A DNA stretch of 55,773 bases, from positions 1-55,773 of the forward strand of contig CAMEIX010000022.1 in assembly GCA_945919075.1 (NCBI GenBank), read 5' to 3'. Numbering within the stretch: position 1 is the stretch's first letter; the number at the start of each line of letters is the position of its first letter. This stretch comes from an uncultured Lachnospiraceae bacterium. Its GTDB lineage: Bacteria > Bacillota > Clostridia > Lachnospirales > Lachnospiraceae. The position numbers were made by a program, and so were the translations under genes. Of the stretch, positions 8,597 through 16,755 are shown piece by piece. Under the pieces are notes generated by a model, which had not been told where the DNA came from, did no database searches, and saw only the letters and a list, made by a program, of their open reading frames with translations.

Positions 8597-8836
8597 TTAA
8601 CAACTATTTCGCTTTGCAGACAAATGTTTTACCTCAAGTTCATCAACAAGAGCCATGCATAATCCTCTGATAAATACGGTAGAGCCATACTTATTTGCAA
8701 AATTGTCAATTTCTCTCAATGCTTCTTCCCACCATTCATCAGAATCTTCCGGTTTCCAATACTTCTGGCACAATGCCCAGTAGTCCATGAACATCTGCCA
8801 TTCTTCAGAACCCTTTGCAAATTTAACCTCAGACAT
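8597..8836 (-). CDS. small acidic phage protein, 79 aa
   Basis: The ATG at 8836 (MSEVKFAKGSEEWQMFMDYW) follows AGGTGATTGAT and is preferred over the GTG nine bases upstream, which is part of the ribosome site. The protein is rich in Trp and acidic residues (YWKPEDSDEWWEEALREID) and predicted all-helical. Such 'eW..f.dyW.l.qkyw.ped.deYW' proteins occur next to replication helicases in Firmicutes phages; function unknown. It lies nine bases after the DnaB stop. Confidence 0.65.
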   Translation of the reverse strand: MSEVKFAKGSEEWQMFMDYWALCQKYWKPEDSDEWWEEALREIDNFANKYGSTVFIRGLCMALVDELEVKHLSAKRNSC

Positions 8837-8845
8837 ATCAATCAC

Positions 8846-10144
8846 CTACTTAAACGGACAATCATCATCCAAAGATTTTGACCATTCCTGTGCTTCCTTA
8901 ATAGATTCCCCTGTTTCTTCAAACTGCATCAAATCGCCGTTGAAATTCAAAACTATGCTTCCGGTCTGCCCCTGTCTCTGCTTTTCAACCTTGCATCCTT
9001 TTTTAGATTTATCTTCCTGCGACAGATTCCACATCAGAATAATTACGCTTGCATCCTGCTCAATATCTCCCGCTTCTCTTAACTCAGCCATTGTAGGCTC
9101 CTTGGTATCTCTCGCTTCTGATACGCGGTTAAGTTGCGATAATGCAATAATCGGAATATTCAGGTCCATTGCCAGCGCCTTGATTGCCTTACTAATCGCA
9201 CCAACCTCGGCGTACCGATTACCGCGATACTCTTTGTCAGCCTTAAGCAGCTGCAGATAGTCAATTATGATGATGTCATATCCCATATGACGACTTTCTG
9301 ACCGAATTTCACTTACGGCCTTGCTCCCGGTCGTAATAACAATGTTGTCTTTCTTTTCCAAAACTTCATTTGCTTTGTCAAACCGCTCTTTTTCGTCTCC
9401 GAGAAACTTTTTCGCCCGGCGTAGCCTCGTAAGACCAATACCACTCTGCGATACAACAAAACGCTCGTACACCTGTTTCTCCTGCATTTCCAGGTTGTAG
9501 AACCCTATTTTCTTTCCTATTTTCGCAAGATAAGATGTAATCTGTGTAACGAAAGCAGATTTTCCTACCGCCGGTCTTGCACCGATCACAATCATGTCAC
9601 CACCTTCAAGCCCACCGAGCAAATCATCCAGTTCGGAAAGTCCGATATATGTCTTCTCTGCTTCATTGTCAATGAAATACTTGTCCTTATTCTCACGAAC
9701 AATATCTGGCAACGACTTTGACATGGAACTCTTTCCGTCTTGTAACGCTTCAAGGCTTGCGATAATGTGTCCAATCTGACCGTCTACATCATTTGACGAT
9801 ACTTTTATCGCACCGAGAATATTATCAAGCCGTCTTGCCTTATACTCGTTTGCGATAACCTCTGCATAAGTTTTTACATTTGCACTGGTTGTAGTATTTA
9901 CCGTACAATTCTTGATTTCCTCTAAAATAAGGTATTCAGGAAAATTATCTGATGAAAGTTTTTGTACTATAACTGCAGGATTAATATCATATCTGTTGTC
10001 ATATCCTTTCTGGAACTCAAGATAGATTCTTCCAAGAAGTTCAGATGTAAACATATCCGATGAAAGCACATTGTATATTTTGTCCATGCAGTTTTTATCA
10101 AGAAGAAGCGAACCAATTATATTCTGCTCGGCCATGTAGCTCAT
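8846..10144 (-). CDS. dnaB: DnaB-like replicative DNA helicase
   Basis: 432 residues with the two expected domains: an N-terminal helical domain (MAEQNIIGSLLLDKN onward, to about 110) and a RecA-like C-terminal domain. Walker A is ARPAVGKS near 190, Walker B is IIIIDYLQLLK near 290, and the SQLNR and REAGDIEQDAS segments of DnaB helicases follow. Length is normal for phage DnaB. It unwinds DNA at the phage replication fork. Its ATG overlaps the stop of the upstream initiator/loader-like gene (ATGA), pairing helicase with its probable loader. Confidence 0.95.
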   Translation of the reverse strand: MSYMAEQNIIGSLLLDKNCMDKIYNVLSSDMFTSELLGRIYLEFQKGYDNRYDINPAVIVQKLSSDNFPEYLILEEIKNCTVNTTTSANVKTYAEVIANEYKARRLDNILGAIKVSSNDVDGQIGHIIASLEALQDGKSSMSKSLPDIVRENKDKYFIDNEAEKTYIGLSELDDLLGGLEGGDMIVIGARPAVGKSAFVTQITSYLAKIGKKIGFYNLEMQEKQVYERFVVSQSGIGLTRLRRAKKFLGDEKERFDKANEVLEKKDNIVITTGSKAVSEIRSESRHMGYDIIIIDYLQLLKADKEYRGNRYAEVGAISKAIKALAMDLNIPIIALSQLNRVSEARDTKEPTMAELREAGDIEQDASVIILMWNLSQEDKSKKGCKVEKQRQGQTGSIVLNFNGDLMQFEETGESIKEAQEWSKSLDDDCPFK

Positions 10145-10962
10145 TTCTTATCCTCCTCCAAATCCACATAATCCAGAAGCTGACGTCCCATAAGCGTGTC
10201 GAAATTCTTCCAGTATTGATAATCATCCTGACCAGACTCTTCCTGCTGCCTAATATATTTTTTGACAGCAATGTAAATCTGCCTGTTCGTCAGATGATAC
10301 CGCTTACCTCCAATATCCTTACCTTTTTCAGACACCCACTGCTTATAATTAGCGAATGCTACTGTCTTACCTCTCTTCTTTGGATACAGAGCATAGATAA
10401 TTTCAAAGTCTTTCTGCAGTTGTTCCTCTATGTCAGATTTGGAATCGTGCGGCTCCGGCGCACATATATTATTTTCTTTACTTTCCTTTACTTTACTTAT
10501 TGAATTTCTGCATACATTTTTAGCATTATTGCTTACAGAAATTACGTTTTTGTTTACATTTACTTTAATTTTGCCAACACTAATTAAAAGGTACTCTTCA
10601 ATAACCGGAATTGCTTCTCTTCGTTTTACTACATCGAAGTATTGCTTTTGGATTCTTTCAGATGTGAGAACGGAGTATTTCTCATAAATCTGTTTACTAA
10701 AGATTCCGTTTTCCAAGCACCTATTCACTATTTCATTTATTAGATTTACAGTCACACCACTATTTCCACCAAACCAATTTGACAAGAACAGCAACGGACT
10801 TCTTTCAATCCATTCGCAGTAATAACCCTTCTCGCTGTATATCTTTTGCCAAAGACGAACTATTACTGCAAACCCTTTTACTCCGAATTCTGCTTCTATT
10901 TCAGAAATATTGTCGTTAGTGTGGCAATCCAAAAGGAAACTATCAATTCCTTCCTTTGCCAA
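10141..10962 (-). CDS. phage replication initiator / helicase-loader-like protein
   Basis: 273 residues from a TTG start at 10962 behind AGGAGGAATAGAAG. The N-terminal domain begins GIDSFLLDCHTND and continues with an AEFGVKGFAVIVRLWQKIY helix, typical of the Lin1244/Lin1753 (DUF4373) N-terminal winged-helix domain of phage replication proteins. A low-complexity linker rich in Asn, Ser and Lys follows, then a C-terminal domain with YPKKRGKTVAFANYKQW, as in DnaD-like proteins. It probably recognises the phage origin and recruits the DnaB helicase encoded directly downstream. Confidence 0.8.
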   Translation of the reverse strand: MAKEGIDSFLLDCHTNDNISEIEAEFGVKGFAVIVRLWQKIYSEKGYYCEWIERSPLLFLSNWFGGNSGVTVNLINEIVNRCLENGIFSKQIYEKYSVLTSERIQKQYFDVVKRREAIPVIEEYLLISVGKIKVNVNKNVISVSNNAKNVCRNSISKVKESKENNICAPEPHDSKSDIEEQLQKDFEIIYALYPKKRGKTVAFANYKQWVSEKGKDIGGKRYHLTNRQIYIAVKKYIRQQEESGQDDYQYWKNFDTLMGRQLLDYVDLEEDKK

Positions 10963-10966
10963 ACTT

Positions 10967-11710
10967 CTATTCCTCCTGTTTCACATTTAATATAGAAAGA
11001 ATCCGTTCACCGGCTTCCTCAGGTGTACAGAATTGAAACTCAACTCCGTACTTAAGCTGCATTGTCAGACAGGCCTTTGCCAGACGCTCTCCGGTCATGG
11101 CATTCGGATATTTCTGGACTCTCTTATACCTCGGCTTTCCATTCTTGTAATACCCGATAACTTGACTGGAATTTTTCCATATATTCAGCCTGCCGTTTAC
11201 CCAACGAAAGAGATCGTCGATGCTCTTGACTCCATCTCGATTTTCTACAAGCACAATAAGCCTTATTCCGCTGTTCTGCGCCCTCTTAAGTCCCCTATGG
11301 AAGAAACCATGTCTCTTCACATAAAGGTTCTGAAATTCGCTTATAACGCGTTCATGGACACCATTCTGAAAACAAATATCATTGATATCCTTTTCAGCGA
11401 ACCGGTTAACATCATCATCACAGATCGCATGATATATCTTCTCTGCCAAGTCAAAGCCTATGTGATTATTCTCTGCAATATCGAAAACCTTCTGCTTGAT
11501 ATCAGTTTTGGACATCTGCTTTACTTGTATATCGCCGATCAGTTCCTGAATATCTTTCTTTGTGTCGATGCATATGTTCTGATCTGCAGGAAGCGTGTAA
11601 TCTCCACAATACAGTGCTGTTCGGTTCCAGTGGACACCAACAGACCGGAAATAAGAATGTTTTATTTCATGCTTCCTTTCTTGTTGACGACTATCTTCCA
11701 GTATCAACAT
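10967..11710 (-). CDS. ERCC4-domain nuclease
   Basis: The ATG at 11710 (behind GGCAGGTGAT) gives 247 residues. The start MLILEDSRQQERKHEIK, followed by ALYCGDYTLP and CIDTKKDIQELIGDI, is the ERCC4/XPF-like nuclease core (acidic D in 'EDSR', 'GDY' and the 'DTKKD' that replaces ERKxxxD), seen in phage nucleases. A glycine-rich, aromatic C-terminal part (YYKNGKPRYKRVQKYPNAMTG) follows. It probably cleaves branched or single-stranded DNA during recombination or replication. It overlaps the upstream gene by 20 bases. Confidence 0.8.
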   Translation of the reverse strand: MLILEDSRQQERKHEIKHSYFRSVGVHWNRTALYCGDYTLPADQNICIDTKKDIQELIGDIQVKQMSKTDIKQKVFDIAENNHIGFDLAEKIYHAICDDDVNRFAEKDINDICFQNGVHERVISEFQNLYVKRHGFFHRGLKRAQNSGIRLIVLVENRDGVKSIDDLFRWVNGRLNIWKNSSQVIGYYKNGKPRYKRVQKYPNAMTGERLAKACLTMQLKYGVEFQFCTPEEAGERILSILNVKQEE

Positions 11711-12083
11711 CGCTATCACCTGCCCTTCTTACATACCCCCTATCATTAGCAAGATAGGCTTCCCTGTCTTTCTGCTCTTTCAAGAGTCTCCTCAACTGAT
11801 CAATAAACGGTCTATTCGATTTATCAGTAAAGAATGCTGCAAGCTTTTCAAATTCCAACGCTCTGTCCTTTGCAGTTCTTCTCTGAATCTGGTTATTATG
11901 TATCTTCGTAGCGATACGGTTACGCTCGCATTTATCTTTCGCAAATTCCATATCATGTAGATAATCGATATTCCTTTTGTTACAGATATCAACGGTCTGC
12001 CCACATTCGATATGCTCCTTATTGGCATTTTCGAGGAAAGAGAGAAAATCTTCGATTACCTCAGATGGTTTGCGTTCTTTCAA
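11691..12083 (-). CDS. phage early protein, 130 aa
   Basis: A TTG start at 12083 behind GGAGGGATTGAT. The protein is highly charged and helical (MKERKPSEVIEDFLSFLEN; AKDRALEFEKLAAFFTDKSN), with no membrane segment or metal site. It lies between ssb and the ERCC4 nuclease and overlaps the nuclease gene, so a DNA-metabolism role is plausible but unproven. I do not recognise the family beyond its frequent place in Clostridia phage replication modules. Confidence 0.6.
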   Translation of the reverse strand: MKERKPSEVIEDFLSFLENANKEHIECGQTVDICNKRNIDYLHDMEFAKDKCERNRIATKIHNNQIQRRTAKDRALEFEKLAAFFTDKSNRPFIDQLRRLLKEQKDREAYLANDRGYVRRAGDSDVDTGR

Positions 12084-12095
12084 ATCAATCCCTCC

Positions 12096-12527
12096 TTAGT
12101 TAAAAGGCAATTCGTCTTCAATTCCGTCCGGGATGTTCATAAAGTCTCCGTTTGACACATTACTCTGCGGATGCACGATATTTCCGCCGCCATTGTTTCC
12201 AGAAGAAGCATTCTTACTTTCAGCAAATTCCTGCTCTTCCACCACAACATCAGTTGTGTAGACTTTCTGGCCGTCCTTGTTTGTGTAGCTGCCGGTCTGA
12301 ATGCGACCAACAATCGCAATCTTGGTTCCCTTGTGGAGATACTTTTCAGCAAATTCTCCATTCTTTCCAAAGGCAACACAGTTGATAAAATCTGCGCTCT
12401 GCTCTTCCTTGTTGAATCTGCGGTCAACTGCCAGCGTATATCTTGCAATCGCTGTTTGGCTCTCTCCTATGGAATATCTGACTTCCGGCTCACGAACCAG
12501 GCGACCCATTAAAATTACTTTGTTCAT
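12096..12527 (-). CDS. ssb: single-stranded DNA-binding protein
   Basis: 143 residues with the canonical OB fold: MNKVILMGRLVREPEVRYS, then ARYTLAVDRRF, DFINCVAFGKNGEFAEKYLHKG and GRIQTGSYTNKDG. A short Gly/Asn-rich linker leads to the acidic tip DGIEDELPFN, the usual SSB C-terminus that recruits partner proteins. It binds ssDNA at the phage fork. Its start overlaps the stop of the upstream gene as ATGA. Confidence 0.95.
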   Translation of the reverse strand: MNKVILMGRLVREPEVRYSIGESQTAIARYTLAVDRRFNKEEQSADFINCVAFGKNGEFAEKYLHKGTKIAIVGRIQTGSYTNKDGQKVYTTDVVVEEQEFAESKNASSGNNGGGNIVHPQSNVSNGDFMNIPDGIEDELPFN

Positions 12528-13291
12528 GATTTATCCTTTCTTAATTGTTCCGGGAACTCCTGTATAAGAGGTTCTCCCCATATTTCTTCAAGGCTTGATT
12601 TCATGAATATCGGAATATTGAATTTTCTGCACTCTGATACCAAACTCTCAATCCATTCTCTTTCAGGAACGACCTTGTCTTTCCTGTTTCCTGTTTCTGC
12701 TCCAACAATAACCCACTCCGGTTTTGCTGAATCCGGTATCATTTCTCCCAATCCTTCCAGCATGGGCTCAACCGATAGAAACCAATGGAATTTCTTTTCA
12801 GTGAACCATGTGTACTTGTCCGATAACCTCGTCACACTGGTCCCGAACCAGAAATTATCTGCCCACGGAAGTTTCCTGTCGTTTTCCAACTCAATGTACC
12901 TTCCTGGATTCTTAGTTAAGAACAGATAATTGTGCTGTGGTGCTTTCTTGCAGAATTCAAATACTTTCATAATCCATTCTTCCGGAACCCACGAACCGAA
13001 TAAATCAGCCATAGAGCATACAAAGGTGTTTCTACCTTTCTTATCTGCATATTCATCAAGGCGGTATCTGTGGAAGGTAGGTTTAAAACCATATGGATAC
13101 GGACAAGCCCTTTCTGATTCTTCTGTATAGAATTTTTCATCAAGGACAAACAAATTGTCATCAGACCATTTATCTCCACCACCAGAGAATCTATTGGCTA
13201 TTCCTCTTGCATAACAGTATTCACACCCATGCAAGCAACCGGTAACCGGATTCCATGTGCTGTCACACCAATCAATTTTTGTCTTTTCCAT
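12524..13291 (-). CDS. Gp37/Gp68-family (DUF5131) radical-SAM-like phage protein
   Basis: The ATG at 13291 behind AAAGGAG gives 255 residues beginning MEKTKIDWCDSTWNPVTG. Cysteines C19, C23 and C26 form CLHGCEYC, the C-x3-C-x2-C arrangement of radical SAM [4Fe-4S] enzymes, and the rest shows a repeating alpha/beta pattern (FLTKNPGRY, WFGTSVT, FLSVEPMLEGL, WVIVGAETG). The Gp37/Gp68 family is widespread in phages and mobile elements; its reaction is not known. Two genes away is a second CxxxCxxC protein. Confidence 0.88.
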   Translation of the reverse strand: MEKTKIDWCDSTWNPVTGCLHGCEYCYARGIANRFSGGGDKWSDDNLFVLDEKFYTEESERACPYPYGFKPTFHRYRLDEYADKKGRNTFVCSMADLFGSWVPEEWIMKVFEFCKKAPQHNYLFLTKNPGRYIELENDRKLPWADNFWFGTSVTRLSDKYTWFTEKKFHWFLSVEPMLEGLGEMIPDSAKPEWVIVGAETGNRKDKVVPEREWIESLVSECRKFNIPIFMKSSLEEIWGEPLIQEFPEQLRKDKS

Positions 13292-13302
13292 GATTCTCCT
13301 TT

Positions 13303-14031
13303 CTAAAACGGACAAAGGTTCAAATCGACCTCAAGTCCTTTTTCTGCTATGTAGCAATCTGCGCCATATTTAACTGTTTCTTTGGTCTTTTGTAGGAATT
13401 CAACGGGATTTCCGTTTTTATCAGATAGATGTAATAGAACGACATTTCTCAATGACGGATTATCGTTAGTAGAAATGAAGTCCAGAGCTGTTTGCAGGCT
13501 CATGTGACCTCTTAAAACGTGTTCTCTGTTAACTGCTTCGTTGTCAATCAAATCGTCGCTGTAATTGGCTTCTACGAGGATATGATTGATGTTTTTGAAC
13601 CGATACTTTATGTACTCTGTGTCTGTTGCGTATACCAGAGAGCCTATATCTTGATGCACGATATAAAATCCGTAACATGGTACATCATGAACTACCAAAA
13701 AAGGCATTACTTTGAAATTACCAATATCTATGCACTTTCTCGTTTCGTCATAACGCTCTCCATATTGGAACCACCATTCAGTGATATGTTCCATCCAATA
13801 ATCATTTGGAGCAATAGACCTTATTCCGGAAGTAACAAAATCCTTTAAGTGTTTGATATGGTCGTTGTGCCGATGAGTACATATCACTCCAACAATCTTC
13901 CTCACATTGAAATTCAGAGCCTTTTTGACTTCCATAAATGGCAAGCCTGCTTCGATTATCAATGCTTCAGTATCACTCTCCAAGATATAGCAGTTGCCGG
14001 ATGATGATGAACCAAGTACTTTAAGAACCAT
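13303..14031 (-). CDS. MBL-fold metallo-hydrolase
   Basis: 242 residues from the ATG at 14031 (behind GTGAGGTGTTGAAA). It opens with VLGSSSSGNCYILE, then THRHNDHIKHLKDF near 57, the MBL metal motif (H-x-H-x-D-H in the form HRHNDH). Further ligands are likely ATDTEY near 148, HMSLQ near 188 and LLHLSDKN near 211. This matches the YycJ/PhnP-like phage branch of MBL phosphodiesterases. Likely substrates are nucleic acids or cyclic nucleotides; this is inference. It lies between two radical-SAM-like genes in one operon. Confidence 0.85.
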   Translation of the reverse strand: MVLKVLGSSSSGNCYILESDTEALIIEAGLPFMEVKKALNFNVRKIVGVICTHRHNDHIKHLKDFVTSGIRSIAPNDYWMEHITEWWFQYGERYDETRKCIDIGNFKVMPFLVVHDVPCYGFYIVHQDIGSLVYATDTEYIKYRFKNINHILVEANYSDDLIDNEAVNREHVLRGHMSLQTALDFISTNDNPSLRNVVLLHLSDKNGNPVEFLQKTKETVKYGADCYIAEKGLEVDLNLCPF

Positions 14032-14041
14032 TTTCAACACC

Positions 14042-14983
14042 TCACTTCCTTAAGTAATCTTCGAATTTAGGTACAGTAGCAAACACACTTCTCATATTTA
14101 CCCAACGTGCCATTTTCCGTAATTTGCTGTTATTTGGTATATGCTCCTTGTCATAAAGCATCACATATGCCCAGTAACCTAAATCTCTAAGTGTATATAT
14201 CCGTTCCAAATCCTGCTCTATGGTTGTGTCAAAATTGCAAAGCACAAATACAATCAGTTTCCTTATATCTATTTGCGTGACTTCCTTGAACATTTTGAAT
14301 TTAGGAACAACCAAATCTTTATCTTCGTATCTATCCCAAGCAAAATGTAACTCTTTTATTTTCATGCTCTTTATCATTTGTGCTTTTTCTTCTGTCATGA
14401 GCCTTATATCCAATCCTTGATTTATGTCTATCCATGCTTTGCTATCTATCAGTTGTTGGAATAATTGCTTCCAATCCTTACAAGCAAGAATATTCGGATC
14501 ACACAGAACAATATTTTTCTGACCGCTCCAGAACTCTGATAAATCTGCTACCTTGCGACTGCACAATCCCTCTTTATCTTTTACATGGCAGAAATTACAA
14601 CCTCTTGGGCATCCTCTCGTTAGAAATCCATAGGCGGTATCTGAAATACCATAGATTGAGTAATCTGGATATGTATGCTCTATTTCATAAGGCAATTCAA
14701 TATCATTTGATTTATCAAATACTTCTTTACCGTTTACAAGGCTGATGCAGTAACCGCTACCGCCCTTTTGAATTTCTTTAGCATTCACAAAATACTCATA
14801 ATCTGGTGTGAAACTAAACACCTTTGACATATAGACCTTATCAAGCGGTTTGTTTGGATACCCATGTATAAGTGGTTCGTACCATTCAACACTATCTCCT
14901 TGCTGTTTATGCCATGCAGACAATTTCATAAGAGGAATATTGGGGAAATTGTGACCGTCTACATCAACTAGACCTACTCTCAT
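14042..14983 (-). CDS. radical SAM protein of phage type
   Basis: 313 residues starting MRVGLVDVDGHNFPNIPLMK, a B12-binding-like N-terminal segment seen in many radical SAM proteins. Cysteines C125, C129 and C132 form CPRGCNFC, the cluster-binding CxxxCxxC. Downstream segments (NIVLCDPNILACKDW, DINQGLDIRLMT, IKELHFAWDRYED) follow the order of strands in the TIM-like radical SAM barrel. The substrate is unknown. Its ATG overlaps the stop of the RecT gene (ATGA), so it is tied to the recombination operon. Confidence 0.88.
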   Translation of the reverse strand: MRVGLVDVDGHNFPNIPLMKLSAWHKQQGDSVEWYEPLIHGYPNKPLDKVYMSKVFSFTPDYEYFVNAKEIQKGGSGYCISLVNGKEVFDKSNDIELPYEIEHTYPDYSIYGISDTAYGFLTRGCPRGCNFCHVKDKEGLCSRKVADLSEFWSGQKNIVLCDPNILACKDWKQLFQQLIDSKAWIDINQGLDIRLMTEEKAQMIKSMKIKELHFAWDRYEDKDLVVPKFKMFKEVTQIDIRKLIVFVLCNFDTTIEQDLERIYTLRDLGYWAYVMLYDKEHIPNNSKLRKMARWVNMRSVFATVPKFEDYLRK

Positions 14984-16023
14984 TCCTCAAACGGAGCCTT
15001 GTCCGCATTGGCTTCTTCCGTGACTTCCACCGCAGGAGAATCAACGATGAAATCCTCGCTGTTGGCGTTCTCGGAAATCTCTTCCTGAACGGACACATAA
15101 GTCTCGTCCAACTGATTGAATGACTGTTTCGCCATGCTGTTGAAGTCCTTACGGTACTTCTTTACCGCATTGTTACGCATCTTACGGACAATCATGCTTT
15201 CCGGCGTATCAAGCCATGCAGCGCTGATATAAGGTTTCGCAATTTCACATGAGAGCATATCTTCGATGGTATCGCACTTTCTCAATGCATCGTAGATTTC
15301 CTCTTTCTTTGCATCAATCTGTTTCTTTTCTTCCGGTGTGGCATCATATCTCGTCTTAGCTTTTCCTTTTGAATTTGTACCTTTAAGGATTCCAAAAGTC
15401 TCATTCATCAGATTATTTCGAACATGAGCAAACAGATTTACCTTAACTCCGTCTCTTTCTGCAATAAGATACTGGAATGTTCCGTCCTTTAATTTCAGCG
15501 GATAAACAACTCGAATAACCTTTTGAGACAACCCTTTTTCTTCCCATTCCGGCGGCGTCATTTCAATACCTTTGTGCTTCGGATATTCAAACACATCACC
15601 CTCTTTGACAAGCCAACAAGGATAAACAGTCTCCACATTTTCTCCATAGTTACGAAGCATTGCGTCGTTGCCGTCGCCCTCAATACCCATTTCAACTACC
15701 TGGAAGAAATTGCCACCTACATTCTTTGTGCGTAACTGGAAATAGCACTCTCTCGGTACTGCATTTGCATTCAGCTTAAGGCTTGCCGCCTGTCCAACAA
15801 TTTCACGAAGATTTGATGTATCAAGACTGTTTAAGTCCTTAACCTTGTCACTGTCCTTAACAAGCTGATAAATACTTGTCATTGCTGCCATAGCGCACTG
15901 CTTTGAATATTCGTCAAATGTGACTCCGCACAATTCAAAATCCCTTGTAACAAGGCTTGTGATTGAATTAGTCCACTGGCTGACAGCCGTGTTTATTTTC
16001 TGTACTTCTAAATCATTTGCCAT
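14980..16023 (-). CDS. recT: RecT-family single-strand annealing protein
   Basis: 347 residues from the ATG at 16023 (MANDLEVQKINTAVSQW); the TTG six bases upstream overlaps the previous stop and was not used. The core contains QCAMAAMTSIYQLVKD, LREIVGQAASLKLNANAVPRECYFQLR and FQVVEMGIEGDGND, the pattern of RecT-like annealases, and an acidic C-terminal tail (EVTEEANADKAPFEE). It pairs complementary strands during phage recombination. A Rad50/SbcC-like ATPase gene upstream and an ERCC4 nuclease downstream complete a plausible recombination module; no classical exonuclease is evident. Confidence 0.82.
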   Translation of the reverse strand: MANDLEVQKINTAVSQWTNSITSLVTRDFELCGVTFDEYSKQCAMAAMTSIYQLVKDSDKVKDLNSLDTSNLREIVGQAASLKLNANAVPRECYFQLRTKNVGGNFFQVVEMGIEGDGNDAMLRNYGENVETVYPCWLVKEGDVFEYPKHKGIEMTPPEWEEKGLSQKVIRVVYPLKLKDGTFQYLIAERDGVKVNLFAHVRNNLMNETFGILKGTNSKGKAKTRYDATPEEKKQIDAKKEEIYDALRKCDTIEDMLSCEIAKPYISAAWLDTPESMIVRKMRNNAVKKYRKDFNSMAKQSFNQLDETYVSVQEEISENANSEDFIVDSPAVEVTEEANADKAPFEE

Positions 16024-16025
16024 AA

Positions 16026-16250
16026 TCAATCTCCCTCACTTTCTGCCTTTTCCGGCTCCACATATTTCTTCACAACCGCAACCTTGTCCGCTCCGAACGA
16101 CATAATCCAAGCGGCATCTACCGGCTCGTCAACGACTGTCAGTTTACTGCCTTTATCGTTTGTGACGATATCGCCGGGCTTTACATCATCCTCGGTCTGA
16201 TATGTATAACTGCGCTTGCTGTTTTCAAATTTTGCTTTGATGTACTGCAT
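16026..16250 (-). CDS. small SH3-like phage protein, 74 aa
   Basis: A compact beta-rich protein: MQYIKAKFENSKRSYTYQTE, then DVKPGDIVTNDKGSKLTVVD and a helical acidic tail (KKYVEPEKAESEGD). The 'ddVkpGDiV...g..LtVVde' core is common in small phage proteins beside RecT genes. Function unknown. The stop lies two bases before the recT start. Confidence 0.7.
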   Translation of the reverse strand: MQYIKAKFENSKRSYTYQTEDDVKPGDIVTNDKGSKLTVVDEPVDAAWIMSFGADKVAVVKKYVEPEKAESEGD

Positions 16251-16265
16251 TATGCTCGCTCTCCT

Positions 16266-16745
16266 TTACAATGTGTCCTGATAAAAAATTTCTTCATCTT
16301 TTGCAAATATGATAGGGTGTCCGTAATATCCGTTGTGAGCATTGTATACAGAAAACTGCAGAATGCCTTTATCCGTCACAAAATCCACAAACTGAATACC
16401 GCCGCAATCATCGTAATAATCAGATTCTTCTACCTTTTGCTTGTCCAAAGCCTTGTCAGTGAGATTGACTTCTAATAATTCAGAACCGACAAACTCCTGC
16501 TCATCATCATTTAAGTAGAAATAACCCCAACTTTCACAACAGCATTGACCATTGTCTATCAGTATGTTAAATTCGTGCTTGTCCGTTTTAATTCTGTATC
16601 CATCATAAGAAGAACCTCCCATCAAAGCATTAAGCATTTGCTTCATTCCAAGTTGAGAGCCATTACTTCCGTTTAAGGCACCCGAATTACCAAGCTGTAT
16701 GTTCGTTACTTCTTCGATACTTAAAATCTTTCCAAGTGTTTCCAT
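16266..16745 (-). CDS. DUF7448-like phage protein
   Basis: 159 residues behind GGTGGAGTAG. The core RIKTDKHEFNILIDNGQ, CCCESWGYFYLNDDEQEFVG and YNAHNGYYGHPIIF matches a small phage/bacterial family (DUF7448-like: 'Cce.wGyf..nDd...f.Gael..v' and 'y..HNGYYgH.v'). The three adjacent cysteines (QCCCE) are striking and could bind a metal. Function unknown. It sits between the Rad50-like ATPase and the small beta protein. Confidence 0.7.
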   Translation of the reverse strand: METLGKILSIEEVTNIQLGNSGALNGSNGSQLGMKQMLNALMGGSSYDGYRIKTDKHEFNILIDNGQCCCESWGYFYLNDDEQEFVGSELLEVNLTDKALDKQKVEESDYYDDCGGIQFVDFVTDKGILQFSVYNAHNGYYGHPIIFAKDEEIFYQDTL

Positions 16746-16755
16746 CTACTCCACC

